Shown piece after piece: positions 38,255 through 48,989 of a stretch of DNA of 64,000 bases. This DNA comes from Gluconobacter cadivus (lineage in GTDB: Bacteria; Pseudomonadota; Alphaproteobacteria; Acetobacterales; Acetobacteraceae). The first letter of the stretch is position 1. Each line of letters starts with the position of its first letter. The DNA lies in NCBI RefSeq assembly GCF_015244745.1, contig NZ_JABCQI010000001.1:1-64000 (forward strand), written 5' to 3'. Made by a program: the position numbers and the translations under genes. The notes beneath the pieces were generated by a model, which did no database searches, was not told where the DNA came from, and saw only the letters and a list, made by a program, of their open reading frames with translations.

Positions 38255-38271
38255 TCAATATAGCATATTGA
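38255..38271. promoter_or_regulatory. Candidate MntR box upstream of mntH
   Basis: TCAATATAGCATATTGA is a perfect 7-bp inverted repeat around AGC, 13 bases before the mntH start and within the 148-base mntR-mntH divergent region. Position and symmetry suit repression of mntH by MntR. Confidence 0.65.
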
Positions 38272-38284
38272 ATATAAATCCCGG

Positions 38285-39640
38285 ATGGGATTGAATACAG
38301 TCCCGATGCCAGACACCAATGCCCCCCGTACACCCTCTCCGGCTATGCGCCCGAGCCTGCCCGATGTGTTCTCCAGCATCCGAGTTCCGGGTGCGGAAGC
38401 GTCGTGGTTCAGCCGTTTCATGGCCTTCGTCGGGCCGGGATTCATGGTCTCGGTCGGCTATATGGACCCCGGAAACTGGGCCACCGACCTTCAGGGCGGC
38501 GCGCGGTATGGCTATACGCTGCTCTGCGTCATCATGCTGTCGAACCTCATGGCGATCCTGCTTCAGGCACTCTCCGCCCGCCTCGGGATCGCGACGGGAC
38601 AGGATCTCGCACAGGCCTGCCGGAGCCATTTTTCCCCGCGCGTGAACATCGTTCTGTGGCTGGCCTGTGAACTGGCCATCATTGCCTGCGATCTGGCGGA
38701 AGTCATCGGCACGGCCGTGGCGCTCCAGCTGCTGTTCGGCCTGCCGCTTCTCGCCGGAGCTTTGCTGTCCATTTTGGACGCGCTGATCGTGCTGATGCTG
38801 ATGAACCGGGGCTTCCGGTATCTGGAGGCGTTCGTGATCGCGCTCTTGGGGATCATCGCCCTGTGCTTCGGGATCCAGCTCGTCGCGGCAGCTCCGCCCG
38901 TTCACAGCGTTCTGGCTGGCCTTCTCCCCGATCCGAAAATCGTGACGACGCCGGGGATGCTCTATATCGCCATCGGCATCATTGGCGCCACGGTCATGCC
39001 GCATAATCTGTATCTGCATTCCTCGATCGTTCAGACCCGCGCTTATGAACGCACCCCGGCCGGACGGCGGGACGCCATCCGCTGGACGACATGGGACAGT
39101 ACGATTGCCCTGACGCTGGCGCTGTTCATTAATGCGGCCATCCTGATCGTGGCGGCAGCGGCGTTCCACAACTCCGGCCATCAGGATGTGGCGGAAATTC
39201 AGGACGCCTACAGACTGCTCTCCCCGATCCTCGGACTTGGCATCGCCTCCACGCTGTTTGCCCTGGCACTTCTGGCAGCGGGCACGAACTCCACAATCAC
39301 CGGCACGCTGGCCGGACAGATCATCATGGAAGGCTTTCTGCACCTTCGCATCCCGCACTGGGCGCGGCGGCTGCTGACACGCGGGCTGGCGATTATTCCC
39401 GTGGCGATCGTCACGTTGATCTATGGCAATCGGGGTGTGAGCGATCTGCTGATGGCCAGTCAGGTCATCCTGTCGCTACAACTGCCCTTTGCCGTCATTC
39501 CGCTCGTCATGTTCGTTTCGGACCGGCGCAAGATGGGCGAGTTCGTGATTTCCATGCCTATCCGTATCCTGTCATGGGGCGTGGCAGGGCTGATCCTGCT
39601 TCTGAACTTCAAGCTGCTTTACGACACTCTAGCGGGCTGA
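38285..39640 (+). CDS. mntH: Nramp-type manganese transporter
   Basis: The protein has 451 residues; a start at 38306 is equally possible. The metal site of Nramp carriers is complete: DPGN in TM1 ([13 protein letters not shown]) and MPHN in TM6 ([14 protein letters not shown]). About eleven hydrophobic segments are visible. It imports Mn2+ (and Fe2+ in relatives) with protons through the inner membrane. It converges closely with glsA; only 3 bases separate the two stop codons. Confidence 0.96.
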   Translation: MGLNTVPMPDTNAPRTPSPAMRPSLPDVFSSIRVPGAEASWFSRFMAFVGPGFMVSVGYMDPGNWATDLQGGARYGYTLLCVIMLSNLMAILLQALSARLGIATGQDLAQACRSHFSPRVNIVLWLACELAIIACDLAEVIGTAVALQLLFGLPLLAGALLSILDALIVLMLMNRGFRYLEAFVIALLGIIALCFGIQLVAAAPPVHSVLAGLLPDPKIVTTPGMLYIAIGIIGATVMPHNLYLHSSIVQTRAYERTPAGRRDAIRWTTWDSTIALTLALFINAAILIVAAAAFHNSGHQDVAEIQDAYRLLSPILGLGIASTLFALALLAAGTNSTITGTLAGQIIMEGFLHLRIPHWARRLLTRGLAIIPVAIVTLIYGNRGVSDLLMASQVILSLQLPFAVIPLVMFVSDRRKMGEFVISMPIRILSWGVAGLILLLNFKLLYDTLAG

Positions 39641-39643
39641 GAA

Positions 39644-40600
39644 TCAGGTTGGATTGACGACCCACGGGCTGGCACGAAACACCGACCATCCCGTGTGCTG
39701 AACAAGCCGCTCCAGAGCGCGCGTTCCCAAAAGGGAATTGCCCTGCGCATTCAACCCCGGCGACCACACCGCGATGGACGCCACGCCCGGCGCAATCGCA
39801 AGGATGCCACCCCCCACACCGGATTTTCCGGGCAGACCTACGCGAATGGCAAATGCCCCCGAACCGTCATAATGGCCGCACATCATCATCAGCGCGAGGA
39901 TCGTCTGGGCATTGCGCTCTGACATGACACGCTCGCCTGTCAGCGGGTTCAGGCCACCCGTCATGAGATAGGTTCCGACCTGCGCAAGCTGTTGGCAGCT
40001 CATGGTGAGAGCGCACTGATGGAAATAGAAATCCAGCGTATCCTCAACCACGTTGCGGATATTGCCGAAGGTCCGCATGTAGTTTGCAAGCGCCATATTG
40101 CGAAACCCGGTCTCGCGCTCCTGACGCGCGACATCCGTGTCGATGTCGATCGAGGCCGGATCGTCTACCAGCGGACGCAGGAAATCCAGCAGGCGAGTCC
40201 GGGCATTTTCGCGGCCATAGCGGGACACCAGAATATCAGCGATCACGATGGCGCCCGCATTGATGAACGGATTGCGCGGAATACCGTGCTCGTTTTCAAG
40301 CTGGACGATGGAATTGAACGCGCTGCCCGAAGGCTCCTGACGCACCCGCCCCCACAATTCCTCGCCCATCGCATTGAGCGCCATGCTGAGGCTGAACACC
40401 TTGGACACGCTCTGCACCGAGAACGGAACAGCCGCATCCCCGACCGTGTGTGTCTCTCCATCCATCCCCACAACGGCCATGCCGAAACGGTTGAGGTCCA
40501 CCCGTGCGAGCGGAGGAATGTAATTGGCAACAGCACCCCGTTCTGAGGCTGTCCGCATTTCCTCTGCGATCGAGACGATAATGGACGCAAGTGTGGTCAT
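39644..40600 (-). CDS. glsA: Glutaminase
   Basis: The protein has 318 residues from ATG 40600 (family about 308). It belongs to the serine-dependent beta-lactamase-like glutaminase family: catalytic S-x-x-K in [25 protein letters not shown] and [16 protein letters not shown]. The C-terminal [15 protein letters not shown] is also diagnostic. It hydrolyses glutamine to glutamate and ammonia in the cytosol. In E. coli the orthologue contributes to acid resistance through ammonia release, which would suit an acid-producing host. Its 3' end nearly meets mntH. Confidence 0.95.
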   Translation of the reverse strand: MTTLASIIVSIAEEMRTASERGAVANYIPPLARVDLNRFGMAVVGMDGETHTVGDAAVPFSVQSVSKVFSLSMALNAMGEELWGRVRQEPSGSAFNSIVQLENEHGIPRNPFINAGAIVIADILVSRYGRENARTRLLDFLRPLVDDPASIDIDTDVARQERETGFRNMALANYMRTFGNIRNVVEDTLDFYFHQCALTMSCQQLAQVGTYLMTGGLNPLTGERVMSERNAQTILALMMMCGHYDGSGAFAIRVGLPGKSGVGGGILAIAPGVASIAVWSPGLNAQGNSLLGTRALERLVQHTGWSVFRASPWVVNPT

Positions 40601-40742
40601 GGGGCCTCGGTGTACGGAACGCGATGTGACTGAAAGAACAGGAGTTTCACAAGCTGCCGCCCCTGCGGACAACCCGCACGGGCGTGAAGTGGGATATGCA
40701 TTTACAACATAGCTGAAAGAGCATGTCTTCTTCCCATGCAGA

Positions 40743-42164
40743 TCAGGAAGAAATCACCCGATGCCGCACCACCTGCCCCACGATCACCAGTGCAGGCGAT
40801 TTCACCTGTGCGTCTGCGGCCTGAAGGGCGATGTTCGATAGCGTCCCGGTCAGCACGCGCTGGGACGGCTGAGTACCCCGCTCCACAATCGCCACCGGCC
40901 AGTCAGCCGGTAGTCCTTTTCCCAGAAGTCCGGCGGCAAGCTGCGGCAGGGTTGAAATCCCCATATAGATCACGACCGTCTGGCGGCGATCGGCCATGTC
41001 GTCCCAGGGCAGATCCAGAACCCCGTCCGCTTTTGCGTGTCCGGTCACGAACAGACAGGCCTGCGCGCAATCGCGATGCGTTAGAGGAATGCCAGAATAG
41101 GCCGCACATCCATTCGCCGCGGAAATGCCCGGAACCAGCCGAAACGCGACCCCGGCGTCAACCAGCGCTTCGATCTCCTCTCCGCCACGACCGAAAATGA
41201 ACGGGTCGCCGCCCTTGAGACGCAGAACGCGTTCCCCTGCCTGCGCGCGACGGATCATTTCTCGGTTGATGTCGTCCTGCGGCAGGGCATGCCGGTCCCG
41301 TTGCTTGCCCACGAATACGAGTTCAGCGTCCCGGCGGACCATATCGAGTAATGCCGGAGACAGAAGATTGTCGTAGAGGACTGAATCCGCATTCTGCATC
41401 AGACGCAGCGCCTTGAGGGTCAGCAGATCCGGATCACCGGGGCCTGCTCCAACCAGCCAGACCTCTCCCGGTTTACGCGCCGCGTCCAGAAGCGCGTTCA
41501 GTCGCGCATCCGCGCGGACATCATTGCCGTTTCGAGCCTCCTCCGCACCCGGACCGTCGAGAAAATCCTCCCAGATGCGCTTGCGATCCTGCACCTGCGG
41601 ATAGCGCTCCGAAACCCGCGCCCTGCGGGACTGCATATAAGCCGACAAACGCCCCGTCCCTTCAGGCAAAAGCGCTTCAATCTGCTCACGCAGACGACGC
41701 GCCAGAACAGGCGCCGCCCCTCCTGTTGAAACAGCAACGCGCACTGCACCCCGGCGAACCTGCGCGGGCGTGATGAAGCTCGACGGCTGCGGATCATCCA
41801 CCGCGCAGACGGGTATATTCAGCGCATCTGCCAAAGCCGCCACCTGCCGGTTGACGTCCCGATCATCAGTCGCGGCATAGACCAGTCGGCACCCCGGCAG
41901 ATGCTCCTTTAGGGCCGCCTCATCCGCCCGTCCGCCAACATGACGCACAGCACCGCTCTCAACCCAACCCTGCACAACCGGATGGAGGGTCTCGGCCAGC
42001 ACATCAATCCGCGCACCATGATCGAGCAGAAGCCGCCCCTTGTTCACGGCGATTTCCCCGCCTCCGACCAACAGAACGCGCGCTCCCGCAAGCCGCAAGG
42101 AGACCGGAAACCACCCATCCTCTGGAAGGGCGTCTGAACTGGAATGAGGAGGCTGGCTGTTCAT
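40743..42164 (-). CDS. cysG: Siroheme synthase (trifunctional)
   Basis: The protein has 473 residues from ATG 42164; an ATG at 42215 would add 17. The N-terminal NAD-binding dehydrogenase/ferrochelatase part ([62 protein letters not shown]) precedes the uroporphyrinogen III methyltransferase ([60 protein letters not shown]). It makes siroheme for sulfite reductase in the cytosol. No cys genes are adjacent in the window. Confidence 0.95.
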   Translation of the reverse strand: MNSQPPHSSSDALPEDGWFPVSLRLAGARVLLVGGGEIAVNKGRLLLDHGARIDVLAETLHPVVQGWVESGAVRHVGGRADEAALKEHLPGCRLVYAATDDRDVNRQVAALADALNIPVCAVDDPQPSSFITPAQVRRGAVRVAVSTGGAAPVLARRLREQIEALLPEGTGRLSAYMQSRRARVSERYPQVQDRKRIWEDFLDGPGAEEARNGNDVRADARLNALLDAARKPGEVWLVGAGPGDPDLLTLKALRLMQNADSVLYDNLLSPALLDMVRRDAELVFVGKQRDRHALPQDDINREMIRRAQAGERVLRLKGGDPFIFGRGGEEIEALVDAGVAFRLVPGISAANGCAAYSGIPLTHRDCAQACLFVTGHAKADGVLDLPWDDMADRRQTVVIYMGISTLPQLAAGLLGKGLPADWPVAIVERGTQPSQRVLTGTLSNIALQAADAQVKSPALVIVGQVVRHRVISS

Positions 42165-42307
42165 TGAGGCACGGATTTCCGGATCTGGGGCGGGCAGAGG
42201 CTTAAGAGGCCGCATTCAGCGACAGCTGGGCCACGACGTCAAATCCGAAAATCATGCCTTCAGGGGTGGGGCAGACATCCGCTATCAGCAGATACCCATA
42301 AAGACTG

Positions 42308-42529
42308 TTACCAGCCGCCCTGTCCGCCCGGACCGCCGTTCATGCCGCCGCCCATACCCCCACGGCCCTGATTTCCCATGCCTTGGCCTCCCATATTCTG
42401 ACCGTACCCCCTGTCACCATGATGATGGTGATGCCGGTTATTGTCCCGACGGTCATCGTAAGGGCCGTCACAGGCTGCAAGCGACAGGGTCAGCGTGGTC
42501 CCGAGAACCACTACAAGAATTTTTTTCAT
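42308..42529 (-). CDS. Small His/Gly-rich lipoprotein
   Basis: The protein has 73 residues from ATG 42529, with GGAG 6 bases upstream. A canonical lipobox LSLAAC-D follows a short hydrophobic segment. The mature part is low-complexity: a His run (NNRHHHHHGDRGYG), then Gly/Met/Gln repeats. The His cluster could bind a metal. Membrane anchoring is well supported; function is unknown. Confidence 0.65.
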   Translation of the reverse strand: MKKILVVVLGTTLTLSLAACDGPYDDRRDNNRHHHHHGDRGYGQNMGGQGMGNQGRGGMGGGMNGGPGGQGGW

Positions 42530-42735
42530 GAGATACTCCATCACGACTGTGTCGATGACCACCATGCCCGGCGAAATATGGCGTTCTCAAGGACCGCACG
42601 GTAACGGAAAATAACAATCCATGATTATGGAGAAATATTTCCGCAGACGACACGGCAGAAATGCCGTAATTCTTCAGGAGTAGAGAGCCTGTTAACTGGC
42701 CTCGCGGACTGCGCTTCTTGCAAGGAACATGTTTC

Positions 42736-42861
42736 ATGGCTGGATTGATGGTCAAAATCTTCAGATCCCTCCAACAGGGGCCCGGCTTCGTCATCCTGCT
42801 CGTGCTGCTGGCCGTTGCTTCTTTTGTGGGGTATGAAATCCTGTACGCGCTTGTCGGATAA
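42736..42861 (+). CDS. 41-residue single-span membrane protein
   Basis: ATG 42736 is preceded by AAGGA with 9-base spacing and leads to a 41-residue frame ending in TAA. The sequence starts MAGLMVKIFRSLQQGPG and then has one clear membrane helix (FVILLVLLAVASFVGYEIL). A basic residue pattern on the N side predicts N-in topology. It lies 29 bases before the HD-domain gene and could share its transcript. The family is not recognised. Confidence 0.45.
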   Translation: MAGLMVKIFRSLQQGPGFVILLVLLAVASFVGYEILYALVG

Positions 42862-42890
42862 GGCGTTCACCACAGACTGGACTTTGCTTC

Positions 42891-43478
42891 ATGACGAAAG
42901 GCGATCTTGAAAAGCGCCTCGATTTTCTCCGGGAAGCCTCCCGGCTGAAGGATATCCTCAGACGGACCTATACCCACGGCGGGCAGACCGAAAGCACGGC
43001 GGAACATACCTGGGCGCTCTGCCTTCTGGTTATGACCTTTGCCGACCAGCTTGAGGGCATCGACCTTCTGAAGCTCCTCAAAATCTGTATTCTTCATGAT
43101 CTGGGTGAAGCCATTCATGGCGACGTCCCCGCAATCTCCGCTCATGCCTCCGCCAACAAAGCTGCGCAGGAGCGCGAAGACCTGCTGACGATCATGGCCC
43201 CTCTGCCTGCCGCCCTGCAGGCAGAGTTTCTGGAGCTGTGGGACGAATATGAAAACGCGGCGTCCCCCGAAGCACGGCTGGCCAAGGCGTTCGACAAGAT
43301 CGAAACCATCAGCCAGCACAATGCAGGCCTCAACCCGGACGATTTCGACCACACATTCAATCTGACCTATGGCCGAAAATATACCGATGCGACCGAACTG
43401 ACGCGCCGGATCCGCGATATTCTGGACGAGGAAACGCGCCGAAATATGATGCGAAGCCGGAACATGGTGGCGGGCTGA
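42891..43478 (+). CDS. HD-domain 5'-nucleotidase, HDDC2/YfbR-like
   Basis: The protein has 195 residues. Metal-binding HD motif residues are in order: STAEHTWALCLL (His), ICILHDLGEAIHGDV (His-Asp) and a distal Asp in FDKIETISQHNAGLNPDDF. Sequence and length fit the HDDC2/YfbR group, which hydrolyses deoxynucleoside 5'-monophosphates in the cytosol. Its function here is inferred from the family. Confidence 0.85.
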   Translation: MTKGDLEKRLDFLREASRLKDILRRTYTHGGQTESTAEHTWALCLLVMTFADQLEGIDLLKLLKICILHDLGEAIHGDVPAISAHASANKAAQEREDLLTIMAPLPAALQAEFLELWDEYENAASPEARLAKAFDKIETISQHNAGLNPDDFDHTFNLTYGRKYTDATELTRRIRDILDEETRRNMMRSRNMVAG

Positions 43479-43606
43479 GCGACCGTTTCTGCTCGACATC
43501 TGAAAGCAAATCCGTCAGAAGCGGCGTCAGACGGCCTTCCGCGTCGCGAAATCCTTACAGATTCGTGACAATCTGCATCCGATATAGACGTTCAGGCCCA
43601 CATGAA

Positions 43607-46285
43607 ATGCAGAAGGATGCAGACAACCGCATGGCAGATCATGACCTGAAAACCGGCATCCTTCCTTCCGTGGGTCGCCCTTTGCTGTGTCCGGCGCTTG
43701 GGCTGGTCTGTGGTCTCGGCAGCCTGCTGGTCAGCGCATCCGCACAGACGACTACAGCATCTGTCGCGACACCGCCCGCAGTACAGAACAGCGGCACAAG
43801 TGTTACGACCTCCACCACCTCCGTAAACGGTGGCGAAAAAATCGTCGTCAAGGGACACAAACCCGCCGGAGCCGTTCTGGGTGACGCCAAGGCGATCATG
43901 CAGATCCAGTCTGATGAGATCCGTTCCTATGGCGTTGATACTGCGGCCGATCTTCTGACGGCCATTGCCCCCGAAACACGCTCGGGCCGGGGTGCTACCG
44001 GAAATACGCCGGTTGTATTGCTCAACGGTAAGCGCATTTCGGGGATGCAGGAGGTCAACGACCTGCCGTTCGAAGCCATTGCCCGGGTCGAAATCTTCAC
44101 TGAAGAAGAAGCCCTGCGCTACGGCTACCCGGCTGACGAGCGCGTGGTGAACATCATTACCGTGAAGACTTTCCGCGCCGTGCGACTGCGCACTTATGGC
44201 AGCACGTCCACGGATGGTGGAGGAGACGATGGGGTTCTGGGCGCGAGTTTTACAAAGCTCTCAGGCGAGCGGCGGATCAATCTGAGCGCCCGTTATGAAG
44301 TGCAGGCGCGTCTGCTCGACAGTGATCGCGGCGTGACACCTCCGTCCGCAAGCGGGCTGTATTCCAACGCAGGCAATGTCACGTCCGTCAATGGCAGCAG
44401 CCTTGACCCGGCTCTGGATGCGCTTGTCGGGCAGAGCGTCACATCCACTGGTGTGCCGTCACTGGCAGCAGGACAGGTTCCGACGCTTCAGGATTTCACG
44501 GCTTATGCCAATACGCCGCATGTCAGTTCAAACGCCTCCGATTACAGCCTGCAACCCAGAACGCACGAACTGAAGCTGAACGGCGTTTATGCCGATCAGA
44601 TCTTCAAGACCGTGTCGGCGTCGTTCAATGCCAGTTACACCCATAGCAATTCCGAAAGCCTTCAGGGACCGGCACGCGGCATCCTCACCCTTCCGGCTGA
44701 TAGTCTTTATTCGCCGTTTTCTCAGGACACGCTGCTCTACCGGAACTATACCACCGTTCCCGCCCTGCAACACACGGCGCATACGGACACCGTTCATGCC
44801 GGGGTGAATTTCAACGGCGACGTAGGAGACTGGAAGTGGAACAGCACAGGAAGCTTCGACCGCTCCACCACGTCCACCAACAGCCAGACCGGCCTTAACC
44901 TGAGCGCCGCCCAGACAGCCCTGACCAGCGGCCTCAGCAGTTTCGATCCATTCTCTGAAGTGGACCGAAACTGGCTAAACAACCGTCTGGTCAATCGCGG
45001 CCACACTACCGGCACGAGCGGCGAAATCACGGGCCTGCTGTCAGGCTCGCTCTTTTCTCTGCCTGCGGGGGATGTCTCCACCAGCATCGCGCCGACCGGC
45101 ACCTTAACAGAGCAGAACGCCACCTCGCTCAGTCAGGGCAAGCTACAACGTACCCATATCAGCCGCGACGTCGGCACCCTTCAGATCGACGGCGATATTC
45201 CCATTGCGAATGCGCGCAAGCATATCCTGTCGTTTCTGGGCAAGCTTGATGCGAACATCAATGGCGCCATCAGTCAGGTGTCCCATTTCGGAACGCTGGG
45301 CACGATCGGCGGCGGTGTGACGTGGGAGCCCGCGCCGTGGGTCCAGTTCCCGTTCTCCGTCACCGATCGGACCGAGGCCCCCGGCGCCACCGACCTTATT
45401 GCCCCCCGGATCGAAACGCCCAACGTCACGACCTATGATTATGTCACCGGACGGTCGGTTCAGGTGACGACGATTTCAGGCGGCAACCGGAATCTTCAGG
45501 CCGCAGACCGCCATGAAATCAGCATCGGAACGATCATTTCCCCAAGCTTTCTCGACGGCGCCCGTCTGCATGTGAACTACGTCCGGGACCGCAACCACAA
45601 CCCGGTCATGAGCCTGCCGACCGCAACCGCCGCCATCGAAGACGCTTTCCCGGATCGCTACCAGCGCAATTCGGGCGGCATTCTCGATGTCGTCGATATC
45701 CGTCCGGTCAATGCGTTGATGGAAAAGCGCAATGAGTGGAACGCGACATTCTCGTTTTCCAGACCGCTTGGAAAAAAGCCGGAAGGAAAAGGCGGAAAAC
45801 ATGGTGCGGGAGGACGGTATTACATTGTTCTGACGCAAGTCTGGCGCCTCAAGGACACCGTGCAGCTCCGCGGGGGGCTGCCTCCCATCGACCTGCTCAA
45901 CGGCGGAACCATCGGCGGAACAGGCGGCCAGCCGCGACATGAAGTCGAGCTTCAGGGTGGTGTCTTCAAAAACGGGTTCGGCTTCCGCCTCGTGACCAAA
46001 TGGCAGTCCGCAACGTCCACGCTCGCCAGCACCCATGCCAGCAGTCTGTTCTTCAGCGATCTGGCTACAGTGGATATGACGGCTTTTGCCGATCTGGGGG
46101 AAATTCCGCACTGGCAGAAGCGCAGCTGGGCCAAGAATTTCCGGGTCATGGTGTCGGTCAGCAACCTGTTCAACAGCCGCATCCGCGCCCGCAACGGCCT
46201 TGGCGTGACACCGGCGGGCTATGAACCCGCTTTTCTGGACCCGCTGGGCCGCACTGTCTCCATCTCGATCCGCAAATCAGTCTGA
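43607..46285 (+). CDS. Large TonB-dependent outer-membrane receptor
   Basis: The protein has 892 residues from ATG 43607; a GTG at 43565 and an ATG at 43631 are alternatives. A signal peptide ends near ASA/QT. A Thr/Ser/Val-rich linker leads to a TonB-box-like EKIVVKG, then the plug (IQSDEIRSYGVDTAADLLTAIAP, GNTPVVLLNGKRISGMQEVNDLPFEAIARVEIFTEEEALRYG) and the barrel. The plug resembles receptors often annotated for unknown substrates in sphingomonads and acetic acid bacteria. No transporter or degradative genes lie beside it, so the ligand is unknown. Confidence 0.85.
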   Translation: MQKDADNRMADHDLKTGILPSVGRPLLCPALGLVCGLGSLLVSASAQTTTASVATPPAVQNSGTSVTTSTTSVNGGEKIVVKGHKPAGAVLGDAKAIMQIQSDEIRSYGVDTAADLLTAIAPETRSGRGATGNTPVVLLNGKRISGMQEVNDLPFEAIARVEIFTEEEALRYGYPADERVVNIITVKTFRAVRLRTYGSTSTDGGGDDGVLGASFTKLSGERRINLSARYEVQARLLDSDRGVTPPSASGLYSNAGNVTSVNGSSLDPALDALVGQSVTSTGVPSLAAGQVPTLQDFTAYANTPHVSSNASDYSLQPRTHELKLNGVYADQIFKTVSASFNASYTHSNSESLQGPARGILTLPADSLYSPFSQDTLLYRNYTTVPALQHTAHTDTVHAGVNFNGDVGDWKWNSTGSFDRSTTSTNSQTGLNLSAAQTALTSGLSSFDPFSEVDRNWLNNRLVNRGHTTGTSGEITGLLSGSLFSLPAGDVSTSIAPTGTLTEQNATSLSQGKLQRTHISRDVGTLQIDGDIPIANARKHILSFLGKLDANINGAISQVSHFGTLGTIGGGVTWEPAPWVQFPFSVTDRTEAPGATDLIAPRIETPNVTTYDYVTGRSVQVTTISGGNRNLQAADRHEISIGTIISPSFLDGARLHVNYVRDRNHNPVMSLPTATAAIEDAFPDRYQRNSGGILDVVDIRPVNALMEKRNEWNATFSFSRPLGKKPEGKGGKHGAGGRYYIVLTQVWRLKDTVQLRGGLPPIDLLNGGTIGGTGGQPRHEVELQGGVFKNGFGFRLVTKWQSATSTLASTHASSLFFSDLATVDMTAFADLGEIPHWQKRSWAKNFRVMVSVSNLFNSRIRARNGLGVTPAGYEPAFLDPLGRTVSISIRKSV

Positions 46286-46291
46286 GAAAGG

Positions 46292-47395
46292 TCAACCCGC
46301 CGGCGCATAAACCCGATGAAAGCGGCTTCCGAGTGAGGTCAGAACTTCATATCCGATCGTCCCCGCGGACCGTGCCAGCGCGTCCACATCCTGCTGCGGC
46401 CCAAGAACCGAGAGGACATCCCCTGCTTTCAGATCGGCAGGTGCATCGGTCAGGTCCACGGAAATACTGTCCATCGAGACGCGCCCGATAACCGGAAGAC
46501 GCGTCTGACCATGCCAGACACTCGCCTGTCCCGCCTGAGCGCGGAAGAAACCATCCGCATATCCGAGACCAAGCGTGCCAATGCGCGTTGGTTTCGAAGC
46601 CGTCCAACTCAGGCCATACCCCACCCTGTCTCCGGGCTGAATCGTGCGGATTTGAGCGATGCGTGCATCGAGCGAAACGACCGGCGCAAGAATACGGTGC
46701 CCTTCGGAGGGCGCAATCCCATAAAGGGCCGCGCCCGGTCTGATCAGTTCAAAATGATAGTCCGGCCCCAGAAAAATCCCGGATGACGCCGCCAGAGAGC
46801 GGGGAACGCCGGGAAAAGCCGCCGCCATCGTTACGAAACGCTGTCGCTGCATTTCATTGGCAGGGCTGTCGGGCACATCCGCACAGGCCAGATGACTCAT
46901 CACGAGTTGCAGGTTCAGCCCCTCGAAAAGGTTCCGCTCCGCCAGATCCTCAACGCTCAGACCAAAACGCGACATCCCGCTATCGAACTGGAGCGCCGCC
47001 GCGAGAGTCTGCCCCGCCCGCTCACACAACTGCTTCCAGCTCCGCACCTGATCAAGGCTGTTCAGAACGGGCGTAAGACCATGCGCCTGCATCCTGCTCT
47101 CACAGTCTGGCATGAAGCCATGCAGCACGAAAATCCGTGCGTGGGGCAGTGTCTCCCGTAACGTCATGCCTTCATCAAGATGCGCGACGAAGAACGTTTC
47201 AGCGCCTCGCGCGGCCAGAGTCTGTGCGATCTGCGCCGCCCCCAGCCCATAAGCATCCGCCTTGACCACCGCCGCGCACTCTGCCCCCGCGCCTAGCCCG
47301 GCGACGAGATCATAATTATCGGCAATGGCCTTCAGATTGACGGTAAGCCACGCGCCCGCTCTGGCGGATGCGTCGTCCTGAGAGAATATGTGCAT
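46292..47395 (-). CDS. alr: Alanine racemase
   Basis: The protein has 367 residues from ATG 47395. The PLP lysine is Lys45 in AAVVKADAYGLG, and the second catalytic base is the Tyr in VGYGLSW. QFDSGMSRFGL, RPGAALYGI and GRVSMDSISVDLT are all family motifs. It converts L- to D-alanine for peptidoglycan in the cytosol. Its 3' end almost meets the TonB-dependent receptor. Confidence 0.96.
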   Translation of the reverse strand: MHIFSQDDASARAGAWLTVNLKAIADNYDLVAGLGAGAECAAVVKADAYGLGAAQIAQTLAARGAETFFVAHLDEGMTLRETLPHARIFVLHGFMPDCESRMQAHGLTPVLNSLDQVRSWKQLCERAGQTLAAALQFDSGMSRFGLSVEDLAERNLFEGLNLQLVMSHLACADVPDSPANEMQRQRFVTMAAAFPGVPRSLAASSGIFLGPDYHFELIRPGAALYGIAPSEGHRILAPVVSLDARIAQIRTIQPGDRVGYGLSWTASKPTRIGTLGLGYADGFFRAQAGQASVWHGQTRLPVIGRVSMDSISVDLTDAPADLKAGDVLSVLGPQQDVDALARSAGTIGYEVLTSLGSRFHRVYAPAG

Positions 47396-47621
47396 GGGAC
47401 CGTCCGCAAGGATGCAATGCACCTTTATGGCACGCCCACCATACGACGCAACGGCCGCAACCCTCTTTTCAGATCGGACATTCTGCGCAACAAGACGCTC
47501 TGGTCCGTATATGAATGCAATTTTCCGTCACAAAAAGTGAGTTCAGATTTTCAGGGAAACGCCTATTTCTGTTCGCCACTGACGTTAACGACAAGACTGT
47601 TACGAAAGTTTCCATAAATTG

Positions 47622-48989
47622 ATGTCAGACGACTCATCGTCTTCTCAGGCAGCGAGGCCCGGCGGTATCCAGCGCGTCATGAGCAATCTGGGTGTCCTTC
47701 TCGGGGGACGTGCCGTAAATGCTCCGCTGAGCCTCCTTCATATCTGGCTCGCGACCCATCTGCTGGGCAGTTACGGCTTCGGGCTGGTTGCGATGATGTA
47801 TGCCTTCGCCCGAACGATGGGTGATATCGTTGACTTCCAGTCTTGGCAGACCGTTCTACACTACGGCCTGAAACCCCTAACGCAGGGAGATCGTCGCAGT
47901 TTCCAGAAAATCGTCTCGTTCAGCCTTCTTCTGGATACTTCGGGAGGACTTCTGGGCTTCGGCGGCGGCGTCCTCATCAGTCTTCTGGCCATGAATTTTC
48001 TGGGATGGCCACCCCAGATCCACATCATCGGCGTCGTCTACTGCGTCTCCATTCTCTTTATGGCGTCTGCGACCGCAACCGGCCTGCTGCGGGTGTTCGA
48101 CCGCTATGACCTGCTGGCCGTACAGGGAACCGTTGCCACCATCGTCCGGGTCATCGGAACGGCCTCGATGGCTTTGGGCTGGGCTTCTGTAGCAGCCCTT
48201 GCCAGCGTCTGGATTGCCGCGGAAGCCGCTGCGTGGGGCACGATCTTCTTCATGGCAGCCCGCGAAATGTATCGCCGCGACCTGATCCGCGGACTGTTTC
48301 AGGAAATGCTCGGGATTATCCCCGAACTTCTGAACGGACAGTTTTTTCGCGCCTATCCCGGAATCTGGCGCTTTGCGCTGAATACGAACCTCAACTCCAC
48401 ACTTGCTCTCGCTTTTGGTCATATCGGCACGCTCGTGGTTGGCGCATTCGTCGGCCCGACGGGCGCGGGTTATTACCGGATTGCAAGCCAGATCGCGGCT
48501 GGAATCGCAAAACCCGCCACCCTGATCCAGACGACCGTTTATCCGGAAATGGCTCGGCTATGGCGTGATCGGGCCATGAACCGCCTGTATCGCATGACGG
48601 GACAGATCGCCCTGATGGCCGGGGGGATCGGGACGGCCCTGCTCCTGCTGACACTGTTCGCCGGACGCCCGCTGCTTCAGCTTTACATCGGACACACAGG
48701 CGCTACGGAAGCTCTGCCCGTCACGCTGTGGCTGCTGGCTGCCGAAGTCGTAACCGTCTGGGGCCTGCCGCTGGAGCCGCTGTTGTTCACGACAAACCGC
48801 TCGGGTGCTGCGATCGGCGCACGTATTCTCGAATGCCTGTTCTTTCTCCCGGCGCTGGTGATGATGGTCCGCCAGTACGGGCTGAGCGGTGTGGGCCCGG
48901 CGACGTTCTGCGGTGTGACATTACTGATCACGATTCAGCTGGTCCTCGTGATCCGCGCGGCCCGCAGCCCCGATGGTCTTGCAGCATGA
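47622..48989 (+). CDS. Polysaccharide/lipid flippase, Wzx/MATE-like
   Basis: The protein has 455 residues from ATG 47622. About twelve to fourteen membrane segments occur in the arrangement of the MVF/MOP flippase superfamily (polysaccharide biosynthesis proteins). HLLGSYGFGLVAMMYAFART and GAFVGPTGAGYYRIASQIAAG are typical. It should turn a lipid-linked substrate across the inner membrane. Its stop codon overlaps the start of the TagB-like gene by 4 bases (ATGA), and the fatty acyl ligase, ACP and palmitoyltransferase genes follow. It may therefore move a sphingolipid or a sphingolipid-linked glycan. Confidence 0.85.
   Translation: MSDDSSSSQAARPGGIQRVMSNLGVLLGGRAVNAPLSLLHIWLATHLLGSYGFGLVAMMYAFARTMGDIVDFQSWQTVLHYGLKPLTQGDRRSFQKIVSFSLLLDTSGGLLGFGGGVLISLLAMNFLGWPPQIHIIGVVYCVSILFMASATATGLLRVFDRYDLLAVQGTVATIVRVIGTASMALGWASVAALASVWIAAEAAAWGTIFFMAAREMYRRDLIRGLFQEMLGIIPELLNGQFFRAYPGIWRFALNTNLNSTLALAFGHIGTLVVGAFVGPTGAGYYRIASQIAAGIAKPATLIQTTVYPEMARLWRDRAMNRLYRMTGQIALMAGGIGTALLLLTLFAGRPLLQLYIGHTGATEALPVTLWLLAAEVVTVWGLPLEPLLFTTNRSGAAIGARILECLFFLPALVMMVRQYGLSGVGPATFCGVTLLITIQLVLVIRAARSPDGLAA

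Noticed and set aside
38255-39358. Minus-strand frame over mntH
   Set aside because: Charged low-complexity translation opposite a conserved transporter.
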